Shown here: piece after piece, positions 10,662 through 19,355 of the stretch | Numbering within the stretch: position 1 is the first letter of the stretch | Layout of the letters: every line of letters starts with the position of its first letter | NCBI GenBank assembly: GCA_023807065.1 | Contig: JAJJLU010003490.1 | Span: 1 to 64,000 of the forward strand | Length of the DNA: 64,000 nt | Origin: Isotricha intestinalis | Lineage: Eukaryota; Ciliophora; Litostomatea; Vestibuliferida; Isotrichidae | Reading direction: 5' to 3' | Program-made: the position numbers and the translations under genes | Notes under the pieces: generated by a model | What the model saw: the letters and a program-made list of their open reading frames with translations, nothing else | What the model was told of the DNA's origin: nothing | Database searches by the model: none

Positions 10662-11540
10662 TTTCTTAATAGAATAAACTAATAAAAACCTCAAAAAAAA
10701 TAAAAAAATTAAATATAAAATATGTGATAAGAAATTATAAGATAAAAGAATTCCACTTAATTTAGATTTAAATGATAATAAAAGAAAAAGAGAAAAATAA
10801 AATAGATTTATCAATATATGATAAAGAATTATATTTGAGAAGTATATAAATAATAGAATAAAATAATTATCTCATAAAAATAATTTATTATATTATAAAA
10901 CCTTTAATTACACAAATAAAGTAAATATATTTTATAAAAAAGCATGAGATTTGAAAGAGTATTTTCAAAGAATAATTATTTAATATTTTTGATTTAATCA
11001 ATGAATCAAAAAAAAATTACTGAAATTTTAATTGTAATATTTAATCAAGAAAATTTAATGTTCTTATTTGAAAAATTAAAATAAAATTATAAGAAATAAA
11101 CAAATTTTTTTTTATTTTTAATCAATAGATGAATATTTCAAAAAATAAATAAAATTGATTGGAACTTCAATAATAACAGATTTTTTATATATTTTATTTT
11201 TAATTTATAACATTGAAAAAGAAATTAAAGTTAAAGGAAAATGTTTTCTACTATTGAAACTAATAAATGAAATTGGAAAAATTTTTTTGAACAAAAATTT
11301 GATTTTAATATTTATAATCTAATAAAAGTATTTTAATTATAATTTTATAACTTATTTTTTCTTTTTTATAAAAATAAATAAATGTTTAAAAAATAAATAA
11401 TATAATTTAAAATCAAATCTAAATACAATAAACAAAAAAAACAAACAAAAAAAAAAATTTAAATTGAAAAAAAATAAAAATTGAATCTGAAATGATATAT
11501 AAATTTAAAAAAAATTTAAAAAAATAAGATAAAAATATTA
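10662..11540. other. Intergenic spacer, divergent
   Basis: About 880 bases between divergent genes. AT-rich, with long A runs at its right end just before the LisH-protein start. No gene or RNA seen. Confidence 0.5.
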
Positions 11541-12947
11541 ATGTCCTCGTCAAAAGAAGAAAACGAAGTAGATTTAATAAAGGATTTCTTAAAGCAAAGA
11601 GGATACAAATCAACATTAGAATGTTTTGAAAAAGAAGATAATTTTAAAAATTCAGATAAAAAAGGTATAAAAGAAAATATTCCAGAAGACAAACAATCAA
11701 AATTAACAAAATATATTCAAGAATCAAAAGAAAAAACAAAGCAATTAACAAAATTACAAGATGCATATAAATTATTAGATAAAAAGCATAAAAGTATTCT
11801 TCAATGTGCAAGACAAATATTTTCAATAGTAATAAATTGCTTACAACAATTACATAATATTAAAGATGGAAATCAATCTAATGAAAATTTAGGAGAAACA
11901 ATAGAAAATTATAAAAGTCAAATAGGTAAATATCATAAAATAATAATGAGCGATGAATGGGATGAAAAAACAGAAATAATGAATCAAACTGTAATGATTG
12001 AACATAAAAAGAAATTAAATAAAGCAAAAGAAGATAAAAATACAGAAAATATAATAGAAGTATTATTGTCATTAAGAGTAAATGCATTACAAATATCACC
12101 AGAATTAAGGAAAAATTTAGTATATGAATTAATAAGAAATGATATATTAAATATAGAAGAAACAAAATCAAATCAATTTGTATTAGATTTATTAAATTTT
12201 CATGCTTATAATTTAAGACATGCAACACTTAGTTTAATATCAATAATATCAGCAACATATAAAGGTGTAGAATATTTAATGACAAATGGTTCTTCAATTG
12301 TAGAAAAAATAATAGAAATAATGAAAGGAACAGAAGATGGTCAAGTTATACAAAGATTTTGTATTGCAATACTACAAAAAATGAGTGTTAAAGAAGATAC
12401 TATTCCAATATATATGAAATTTGGTTTAATTGATTGGATAATTAAATTATTACAAAGAAGTCGAGTTAATGAAATACATATTTTTTGCTTAGATTTTGCT
12501 AGTGCTTTATTAGCTAATATATTACATTCTAATATTACATTAGATTTCCTAGGAAATAATGTTGCTGTTTGTAAAAATTTGACTGAAACTTTTTTAACTA
12601 TGATAAAAGAAAATATTCCCACTTCAGTTTTAATGCATATTTTAATTTGCTTAAGTTATTTAAGTAAAGATAGATTTAATGCTATTAAAGATGAATGTAA
12701 ATTTTATGATAGAATTACTGAATTTGTTGAATATTATTCTAATATTAGAGCTAATAATGAAAGTGCTGAAATTGATAAAAGAACTGTTCTTGATTTATGT
12801 GCTCATATGTTTCATCCTAAAGATACTACTATGGATATGAGTGAGGCTATGGAAATTAATGATATGAAATATGAAGATAGAATTAAAGAATTTGAAAATG
12901 AACAAGGTGATCTTATTTTTGAATGCTTTCAAGATGAAATTAGTTAA
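11541..12947 (+). CDS. LisH and armadillo-repeat protein, ARMC9-like, 468 aa
   Basis: Residues about 10-33 (VDLIKDFLKQRGYKSTLECF) form a LisH dimerisation motif. A helical linker follows to about 150. Residues about 180-420 are alpha-helical ARM-type repeats, including LQKMSVKED and the block DWIIKLLQ...ALLANIL, which resembles the ARM region of ARMC9, where helices carry WIVxxL and ALLMNL patterns. ARMC9 is a basal-body and ciliary protein needed for ciliary signalling and stability, so this gene points to a ciliated organism. It is somewhat shorter than animal ARMC9. One uninterrupted frame, stop TAA. The assignment rests on domain order and recalled motifs; another LisH-ARM protein is possible. 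Confidence 0.8.
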   Translation: MSSSKEENEVDLIKDFLKQRGYKSTLECFEKEDNFKNSDKKGIKENIPEDKQSKLTKYIQESKEKTKQLTKLQDAYKLLDKKHKSILQCARQIFSIVINCLQQLHNIKDGNQSNENLGETIENYKSQIGKYHKIIMSDEWDEKTEIMNQTVMIEHKKKLNKAKEDKNTENIIEVLLSLRVNALQISPELRKNLVYELIRNDILNIEETKSNQFVLDLLNFHAYNLRHATLSLISIISATYKGVEYLMTNGSSIVEKIIEIMKGTEDGQVIQRFCIAILQKMSVKEDTIPIYMKFGLIDWIIKLLQRSRVNEIHIFCLDFASALLANILHSNITLDFLGNNVAVCKNLTETFLTMIKENIPTSVLMHILICLSYLSKDRFNAIKDECKFYDRITEFVEYYSNIRANNESAEIDKRTVLDLCAHMFHPKDTTMDMSEAMEINDMKYEDRIKEFENEQGDLIFECFQDEIS

Positions 12948-13067
12948 AAGAATTTAAAAGATTTTTTTAAATTCTATTTTTTTTTTTCAATAATTATTTT
13001 TATTAAATCGATCGTTATATTATTTTAATCATACTATTAATAAATAAATTTTCAATAATCATTTAAT
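12948..13067. other. Spacer between the ARMC9-like gene and the tRNA
   Basis: Short AT-rich stretch; nothing recognised. Polymerase III promoters are inside the tRNA itself. Confidence 0.4.
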
Positions 13068-13162
13068 GACAATTTGGCCGAATGGTTAAGGCGTCTGCAG
13101 TTTAGGTGAAAGCCTTCTGGCAGATGGGGAAACCCGTGTGAGTTCAAGTCTCGCAATTGTCG
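13068..13162 (+). tRNA. Class II tRNA (Ser or Leu) with enlarged anticodon loop
   Basis: A perfect 7-bp acceptor stem pairs GACAATT with AATTGTC. The D arm GCCG-AATGGTTAA-GGC, a long variable arm (GGG-GAAA-CCC) and a T arm (GTGAG/CTCGC around TTCAAGT) are all clear. The A box (TGGCCGAATGG) and B box (GTTCAAGTC) fit. The anticodon stem TCTGC/GCAGA is perfect but encloses 21 nt instead of 7, so an intron of about 14 nt is likely. The discriminator base G73 and the variable arm favour Ser; the segment TTTAGG inside the loop would give anticodon TAG (Leu). I cannot decide the identity. A T run follows at about 13166 as a Pol III terminator. Confidence 0.85.
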
Positions 13163-13165
13163 ATA

Positions 13166-13171
13166 ATTTTT
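13166..13171 (+). terminator. Pol III T-run terminator
   Basis: A run of six T lies a few bases after the tRNA 3' end. In this AT-rich sequence T runs are common, so position is the main support. Confidence 0.5.
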
Positions 13172-13553
13172 TCAGATAAAGAATTTTTAATTTAATATTT
13201 TAATTAGATAAATAATTGTTTTTTCATTTACATTTAAATATATTAATTGAATGATGTTGTTATATTGGATAAATTCTTTGTGATTTTATTAGTATTGATT
13301 ATAAAAGAAAAAATCATTTGATATTTTAAAATAATAAAATATATTATATAGTTTAATCCTATTAATTATATATATTAATAACTTATTTCTTTATTTATTA
13401 GAAAAAAGTTTTATAAAATATAATAATATTAATTTAATTTTTTATAAATAAAAAAGTTCTTTTTACTAAATAATATTCTGAATTAAAACCCTCCAAAATA
13501 AAAAAATGTGAAAAAAATTAAAAACAAAATATAACTAATAAAATGAAAAAGAC
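13172..13553. other. Intergenic spacer
   Basis: AT-rich sequence between the tRNA and the 3' end of the minus-strand cyclin gene. Nothing recognised. Confidence 0.4.
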
Positions 13554-14159
13554 CTAATCAAGTTTATCATTATTATTTTCTAAAGAATTATTTCTTGAAT
13601 ATTGACTGAAATACTCAAAATATTTTTCATAATAATTATAATCAACAAAAAGAGAAAAATTAAGTAAAACATAGAATTCATATTCTAATTGATTAACATT
13701 TTCAACACTTTCACCACTAATTCTAGCATATAAATCATTATGAAAAGAAATATCTTCATTAAATTTAATACTTAATAAACAAGAAGATAAAATTAATCTA
13801 TGAATATTATTAAAACATAAAATATAACTGTTATTTTCACACATTTTATCAATATATATTATTGCAAGTATTAATGAGGATATATTCATTTGAGTATATT
13901 TCATTATTCTTTTTATATAATCTTCTATAGATATTTGTGGAATATGATTTAAAAAAAATATATCTGATTTTATATAAAGTTGATATATATTATGCAAATT
14001 TTCCATTATTAAATCTTCAAGATTAGATGATATTGATGTTATTATTTGATTTGTTAAATTTAATGAAATTGACGAATTATCAAACTCATTATAATGATTA
14101 TATGTGTCTTTTGTTGGCATTGTGTTTCTTGTTTGTTTACTACTTGAAGATTTATCCAT
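13554..14159 (-). CDS. PHO80/U-type cyclin, 201 aa
   Basis: The core from about residue 70 to 190 matches the PHO80-like cyclin box: IPQISIEDYIKRIMKYTQ, then a hydrophobic helix with YIDKMC, then NNIHRLILSSCLLSIKFNEDI, and LEYEFYVLLNFSLFV. These cyclins bind and steer CDKs in nutrient and growth signalling. The first 55 residues are Ser/Thr/Asn-rich. It is one of three such genes in the window (others at 29318 and 62192), with the same length class and motif order. The stop is TAG, the only clear TAG stop among the genes here. The gene follows the PP2C gene on the same strand with about 180 bases between them. Confidence 0.92.
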   Translation of the reverse strand: MDKSSSSKQTRNTMPTKDTYNHYNEFDNSSISLNLTNQIITSISSNLEDLIMENLHNIYQLYIKSDIFFLNHIPQISIEDYIKRIMKYTQMNISSLILAIIYIDKMCENNSYILCFNNIHRLILSSCLLSIKFNEDISFHNDLYARISGESVENVNQLEYEFYVLLNFSLFVDYNYYEKYFEYFSQYSRNNSLENNNDKLD

Positions 14160-14337
14160 TTTTTTCTTCCAGTTTTACTTTTTTTTTCTAATTTTAATTT
14201 TTTTTACAAATTAAATATAATTTATTTTTAATAAAAATAAATGACTGAAAAAAAAAATATTTATTTTTTCACAATAAAATAAGCATCCTTAAAATATAAA
14301 TATATTATTATTTAAAAATAAAAACGAAAAAAACGAT

Positions 14338-15504
14338 TTAAACCTCATTATTACCCTCATTATTATTATCATTATTATTATCATTAAGATTATTATAATT
14401 ACTTTCATTACTCTCTGTATTATTAATTATATTAATATTATTCTTTTCATTCCCATTATCCTTTAATTCTTCTTTTAAAAATTTAATAACAATAGCAGAA
14501 CAATTATCAGTTCCAAGAGCATTATTATTATTAATTTCATCAGGAACTAATTTATCAATATAATCTCCAAGAACTTCACTTCCTTTTTTACCTAAATTTA
14601 ATTCTTTAAAAACAAATTCGGCAATATTATCATTAACTTCATCTTTATTAGTAGGATCAAAGAATCCATCGCATCCAATAATACAATAATAAACATCACT
14701 TAATTTCATAACTTTAATATCAGGATTAGAAGTAATAACTTGATCTTCTTGTTTTAACCATTTACATTGTTTATGTTCTAAATCACCAAAACCTCTTGAA
14801 ACATCTAGAGAACCTTTAATTCTATTACTTTCTAAAAAACCTTCTGCTTGTTCTATTCTTTTTTTTTCTTCTATATTTGTACATTTATGATCTGTTGTTT
14901 TATATATTATTTGACCTAATTTATTTAATATTAAACAACGGGAATCACCTGAATTTGATATATATATTTCTTCTTCTGTTATTAATATTATACATGCGGT
15001 TGAACCACATAAATATGATATATTTATTTCTTGTAAATTTCGAGGATTAAATAAATTAGTAAATACTTTCATTTTTTCTATTTCTTCTTCTTTTATTTTC
15101 ATTTCTTTACAATAATTCTCCATTTTTATATTATCTTTTATTCTATCATCTTTTGATATTTCTATTAATTCTTTTCTTGCTTCTTCTGTTGAAAGAGACT
15201 TATCTAAATTTAAAAATGTTTCTCTTAATGCTTTTTCATAATTTTGTTCCTCAAAATTAGGGTTTTTTAATAAATATTCTATAAAATGACGAGATATATA
15301 TTCTGATACTTCTTTTCCTCCATGACCATCACAAATTCCAAAAATCGAAAAATTTTTCCCTGGAATTAAATCTGTGGAATATAAATATGCATCTTCCATT
15401 GAAATACGATATCCTTGCATTGCACATATACCATATTCAAGTGTTGATGTTTTTCCATCTTCTGTTTGTTTCTCGCGAATTGGTTTTGAAAGTCTTTCTC
15501 CCAT
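14338..15504 (-). CDS. PP2C-family protein phosphatase (PPM), 388 aa
   Basis: PP2C enzymes are Mg/Mn-dependent Ser/Thr phosphatases. The signature motifs appear in order: GYRISMEDAY (residues 31-40), FGICDGHGG (55-63), CGSTACIILI, NSGDSRCLIL, TTDHK, SLDVSRGFGD, GCDGFFD (about 275) and DNCSAIVI (about 329). All metal-binding aspartates expected from these motifs are present. The N-terminus MGERLSKP has Gly2 and Ser6, a possible N-myristoylation site that would bring the enzyme to membranes. There is an extra 25-residue charged insert before the CGSTA motif and an Asn-rich tail of about 35 residues. The stop is TAA and no intron is needed. Confidence 0.97.
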   Translation of the reverse strand: MGERLSKPIREKQTEDGKTSTLEYGICAMQGYRISMEDAYLYSTDLIPGKNFSIFGICDGHGGKEVSEYISRHFIEYLLKNPNFEEQNYEKALRETFLNLDKSLSTEEARKELIEISKDDRIKDNIKMENYCKEMKIKEEEIEKMKVFTNLFNPRNLQEINISYLCGSTACIILITEEEIYISNSGDSRCLILNKLGQIIYKTTDHKCTNIEEKKRIEQAEGFLESNRIKGSLDVSRGFGDLEHKQCKWLKQEDQVITSNPDIKVMKLSDVYYCIIGCDGFFDPTNKDEVNDNIAEFVFKELNLGKKGSEVLGDYIDKLVPDEINNNNALGTDNCSAIVIKFLKEELKDNGNEKNNINIINNTESNESNYNNLNDNNNDNNNEGNNEV

Positions 15505-15785
15505 TTTTTTTTAAATTATTTTAATTTCTTTTTTTATGATGATAATTTTTTTATTATTGGTTTTTAATATTTATTTATAATATATAATTATATTATTATA
15601 TTTCATTTAATTAAAATTATTATATTAATAATTGGGGTATTATAATTTTTTTTCTTTGTTTTTTTATGAGTGATTTTAAACTTTATTCTTAAATTTACTT
15701 TGGAAATTTTAATGTTATAAGAATAAAAAATAAATTTTTAATAATAAAACTTGGCTTTAAAAAACTAAAAATTTTACCTCCAACA
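15505..15785. other. Intergenic spacer, tandem genes
   Basis: AT-rich stretch between two minus-strand genes. It contains the PP2C promoter side and the 3' flank of the RING-CH/FHA gene. Nothing else seen. Confidence 0.4.
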
Positions 15786-17222
15786 TTAATTATTATTATT
15801 TCCATTAATATTATTATTCCCATTATTATTATTATTCCCATTATTATTATTATTCCCATTATTATTATTTGCATTATTATTATTACTAAAATTTCCAATA
15901 CCTTCATTTTCTTTATCAATAAATTGTTTAATTTGTGTATTTTTTTTAGAAAACTCTTTTTCCAAAGCTTTATTTTTTTTTTCTTTTTTCAATCTTTCGA
16001 ATTCTTTTTGAGAGATTAAAGAAGCTTCAATAAAAGTTCTTCCAACTTGTAAGTCGATTTTTTTGTCTTTAATCATTAAAGGTCTTTTTAATAAAACAAG
16101 AGTTCCAAATTTACTTTTTAAATTTCTAATTAATAATCTTCCTGAAATTTTATCATATTTTAATAAAGCATGAACTCTAGAAACGGAAATATCATTTATT
16201 CTAACATCACTTTCATGTCCTCTTCCAATTTTAATTACATCTCCAGTTAATTGAATTACATGAATAGATTTAATATTACAATTATCTTTAACTTGATTTA
16301 ATGATTCAAATATAATATAATCACATTTAGGTTTTTCTATATCAATTAAATTAAATATATCTTCTTTTCCTTCTATTTTAAATCGATCTAAAAAAATATA
16401 TTAAATATATATTATTTTACATGGATAAGGGGTTTTACATATTTCACAATTAAAGGATTTAATATTATAACTTTTAACTGTTTTTTTCTCATTTTCCTTA
16501 ATAATTAATTTAGTTTCCATCCATTTTTTAATGCAAAAATAATGTGCAAATCTAATTCCTCCCGAACAAGAACATAAATGAACTAAAGGATTATCATTTT
16601 CATTACTATCAGAATAACATATTTTACATATATTTTCTTCATTATTATTTCCTAATTCATTTTTGGCTAAAAAAATACAATTAAATACAGGTTCTGAATT
16701 CATATTTATAGATTCAATATTATAACTTAATGGATCTAAAGGAGTTTCTATATCAATATTATCTTTTTTATCTGGTATATGAACACTGTTTAAAGCATAT
16801 TTTACTCTTCCTAATTTTATAATATCATTTTTACATAAATTATAATCTTCATTTATATTATTTATTGTTTGTAAATTAGTTGAATTTTGAGTATCTTCAC
16901 TTTTTAAAACATACCAAATTTTATTTGATAAATTAACAATATTTTCTTCAGTTGGTTGCATCATAAAAGTTATTGGATTTTGAATAAGGTAATTATCATT
17001 ATTTTGATATGTTACATATAATATTAATTCTTGATCACTTTCTAATCCTTTATTAATTGGAACAGTTTGAATTTCATGTTTTTTTCTTGCTATTATTACT
17101 GATTCTGCTAATATAACATTAATATTTTTTGTTTGAGATGATTCATAATCATATAATCCATGACTATCTCGAACCCAAGTTCTTGTAAATAAACTTACTA
17201 ATTTGAACTTTTCTTGAGTCAT
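15786..17222 (-). CDS. RING-CH (MARCH-type) plus FHA-domain protein, one intron, 467 aa
   Basis: Exon 1 is 17222-16421, exon 2 is 16387-15786. Residues about 198-262 form a C4HC3 RING-CH finger: CKIC, CSCSGG, H-x2-C (HYFCIKKW) and CEIC followed by KTPYP, as in membrane-associated MARCH E3 ligases. Removing the 33-nt intron joins that finger directly to an FHA domain at about 295-375 (KIGRGHESDVRI, SVSRVHA), which reads phosphothreonine. The tail holds a charged helix and an NNNNG repeat. The N-terminal 190 residues resemble a second beta-rich domain but are not identified. There is no membrane segment. The likely role is a ubiquitin ligase or adaptor controlled by phosphorylation; this is inferred from the domain pair. 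Confidence 0.9.
15789..15880 (-). repeat. Asn-Gly short tandem repeat in coding sequence
   Basis: The last 25 or so codons of the RING-CH/FHA protein are Asn runs broken by single Gly or Ile codons at six-codon spacing (ATT-rich on the plus strand with CCC interruptions). This is a microsatellite-like coding repeat likely to vary in length. Confidence 0.8.
16388..16420 (-). other. Intron, 33 nt, in the RING-CH/FHA gene
   Basis: On the minus strand it begins GTAAAA and ends TTTTTTAG. The unspliced frame stops 12 bases inside it, whereas splicing links the RING-CH finger to the FHA domain in frame. Confidence 0.88.
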
Positions 17223-17307
17223 TTTTTATTTTTTTTTATTTTTATATATTTATTTTTTTTGAAAAAATATATTTATATTAAGAAAAAGATTATATTATTT
17301 TTTTAAT

Positions 17308-18690
17308 TTAATTTATTGTTTTTTTCTTCTTTGGTATTGAGAAAAAAGCATCTACCATTCTTTCTGCTGTTTGATATGTATTATTAAGTTTTGAAGATTT
17401 TTTCATTTCTAATGATACGGTTGTTTTATTTCGAGAAGAATTATAATTTGTTGTCATATTTTCTTCTGTTTTAGTATTATTATTATTCGTATTATTAAGA
17501 TTATTATAAATATTATTATTATTATCATTTAAAATATTATTATTATTACTTATGAATTTGTTATTAAAATTTTTATTTTGTGAAATAGAGGTTATTAAAG
17601 GTGTTAAATTTCTTTTATGATTTATTTTATATTCTAAATTATTTTTCAAATTAAAAATTTCACTTTTTGAATATTGGATTTTATTTTTTAATCTTTGAGT
17701 CAAAGCATAATTATATAATCTATTTGATATACTTTCAATTGTTTTTTTAGAAGCTTTTCTATTTCTTTTTCTCATTTCAAATAAAATATTTCTTTCTTTT
17801 TTTTCTTCTTCTTCTTTTTTTTGTTTTCTTAAAATTTCTAATTCTTTTTCTTTTTTCTTTAATTTATCAATAATATTAATTTGATAATTATGTAAAAATT
17901 CTTTTTCATTAAATTTAATTTGTGATTTTTTATTATTACCTTCATATAATTCATTTTTAATTTTATAATTTTTATTTAAAAATTCAATTCTATTTTTAGC
18001 TTCAATTCTTCTATTAGAATCTTCAATTAAATTATTAAATATTTTAATTCTATCACTTTCTTTAATTTTAGGTTTTGTTTTTTCAACAATAATATTAAGA
18101 AATTCATCTTCAGATTGTTTTTTAATAGAATAAAATTCCATTCTATCTAAAAAATTTTTATTTTTTGGTTTATATTGAGTATAATCTCTTATTGCTTCAT
18201 ATTTTATATTTTCTGTGTTATATCTTTCATATTTATTATCTGATAATTTACTATTTTTTTCTTTTTTTGTTAAAGAACTATTTTTCTTTTTTTTCTTATT
18301 ATTTAATTTTTCAAATAAAAACTCATTTATATGTTCATCTATTTTATAATGTGTTCTTGATGAAAAATTCTTTTCTCGAGATGAACTATGAATAAAAGAC
18401 ATTTTTTTTCCATCTACATCACCCTTATTAAAATTTAAATTATAATTTTTTTTTGAAATTTTTTTTTTTTTAACGTTTTTCAATTTATTTACTAATTCTG
18501 CACTTTTTGAACCTAATTCGGTATCAGAAAATGTGTTCAAATCTACTATGTTTTCTTTTGAGTTTTTTATTATATTATTATTTTGATCATCTTCTTTTGT
18601 TTCTTCACTATTTAATTTTAAAACATAATTTTTGTTTTCTCTTTTTTTTGCAAAAATTTGTTTTATTGAGTCTTCATAATTAAAAGCCAT
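17308..18690 (-). CDS. Basic coiled-coil protein, 460 aa, function unknown
   Basis: A long Lys/Asn/Glu/Ser-rich protein. The central part (about 190-330) is helical with a strongly charged stretch (LKKKEKELEILRKQKKEEEE) that would form a single helix or coiled coil. The N-terminal 120 residues and the C-terminal 100 are disordered, the latter with an Asn run. No catalytic or membrane motif is visible. It starts about 85 bases downstream of nothing annotated on its own strand and ends just before the RING-CH/FHA gene start, so the two may lie in tandem. A cytoskeletal role is only a guess from composition. Confidence 0.8.
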   Translation of the reverse strand: MAFNYEDSIKQIFAKKRENKNYVLKLNSEETKEDDQNNNIIKNSKENIVDLNTFSDTELGSKSAELVNKLKNVKKKKISKKNYNLNFNKGDVDGKKMSFIHSSSREKNFSSRTHYKIDEHINEFLFEKLNNKKKKKNSSLTKKEKNSKLSDNKYERYNTENIKYEAIRDYTQYKPKNKNFLDRMEFYSIKKQSEDEFLNIIVEKTKPKIKESDRIKIFNNLIEDSNRRIEAKNRIEFLNKNYKIKNELYEGNNKKSQIKFNEKEFLHNYQINIIDKLKKKEKELEILRKQKKEEEEKKERNILFEMRKRNRKASKKTIESISNRLYNYALTQRLKNKIQYSKSEIFNLKNNLEYKINHKRNLTPLITSISQNKNFNNKFISNNNNILNDNNNNIYNNLNNTNNNNTKTEENMTTNYNSSRNKTTVSLEMKKSSKLNNTYQTAERMVDAFFSIPKKKKTIN

Positions 18691-19355
18691 ATATAATTTT
18701 TTTTAAAAATTATTATAAAAAATATTCAATAAAAAAACAATTAAATAAATAAAATGGGGATAAAAAAAAAATAATTGAATGAAATAACATAAGTAAAAAT
18801 TAGAGAAATTATTCAAGTTCAATTAAATAAGCAAAAATAATCAAAATATTCAAATGATGAAAAAATCAAAAATTATGAAAATATAATTTACAAATTTATA
18901 AATTAATCTTTAACAAATGAAAAATAAATTACTCTTGTTACTAATTTAGTATTCTTTTCAGAGAATATGTATAGAATTCAAGCTGAAAAAAATAATGAAA
19001 AATATAGAGAAAAAGAATATATTGCTTTAATGAAAATGTTGAAAAATTTTTCTGAATATATGTAATAAGTTTTTCTCTTTTTCTTGAAAAAATAATTTTT
19101 TCATTTTTTCTGATGTAATAAATAAATTGAAATTATACAATATTTCCATTATTGGCTTTTTATTGATAATAGATTAATATAAATCATTATTTTTTTTCAT
19201 TTAAATTTCTTTGTTTAATTTAATCTTTGTTTTTCTTTCATTTATTTTTTTTCTTTATTATATTTATTATCTTCTTATATATTTTTATAAATTATTTATT
19301 AATTATTTATGTATTTATTTGAAAAATTTTTTAAAAACCAATTATTTAAAAGAAG
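18691..19355. other. Intergenic spacer with one short open frame
   Basis: Divergent spacer between the 460-residue protein and the 1,329-residue protein. Apart from the small frame at 18967-19065 it is T- and A-run spacer with stops in all frames. Confidence 0.4.
18967..19065 (+). CDS. Short open frame, 32 aa, doubtful
   Basis: ATG to TAA, charged and helical in character (contains QAEKNNEKYREKEYIALMK), unlike the hydrophobic text given by spacer in this genome. It could be a small gene, a 5' exon, an upstream frame of the 1,329-residue gene 290 bases away, or a remnant. A possible splice acceptor (TTTTCAG) lies just before it. Confidence 0.25.
   Translation: MYRIQAEKNNEKYREKEYIALMKMLKNFSEYM

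Noticed and set aside
10662..10814. Extended N-terminus with membrane-like segments for the gene at 9333
   Set aside because: The extra 51 codons have the Phe/Leu/Ile look of T-rich spacer, and a good ATG stands right before the conserved block.
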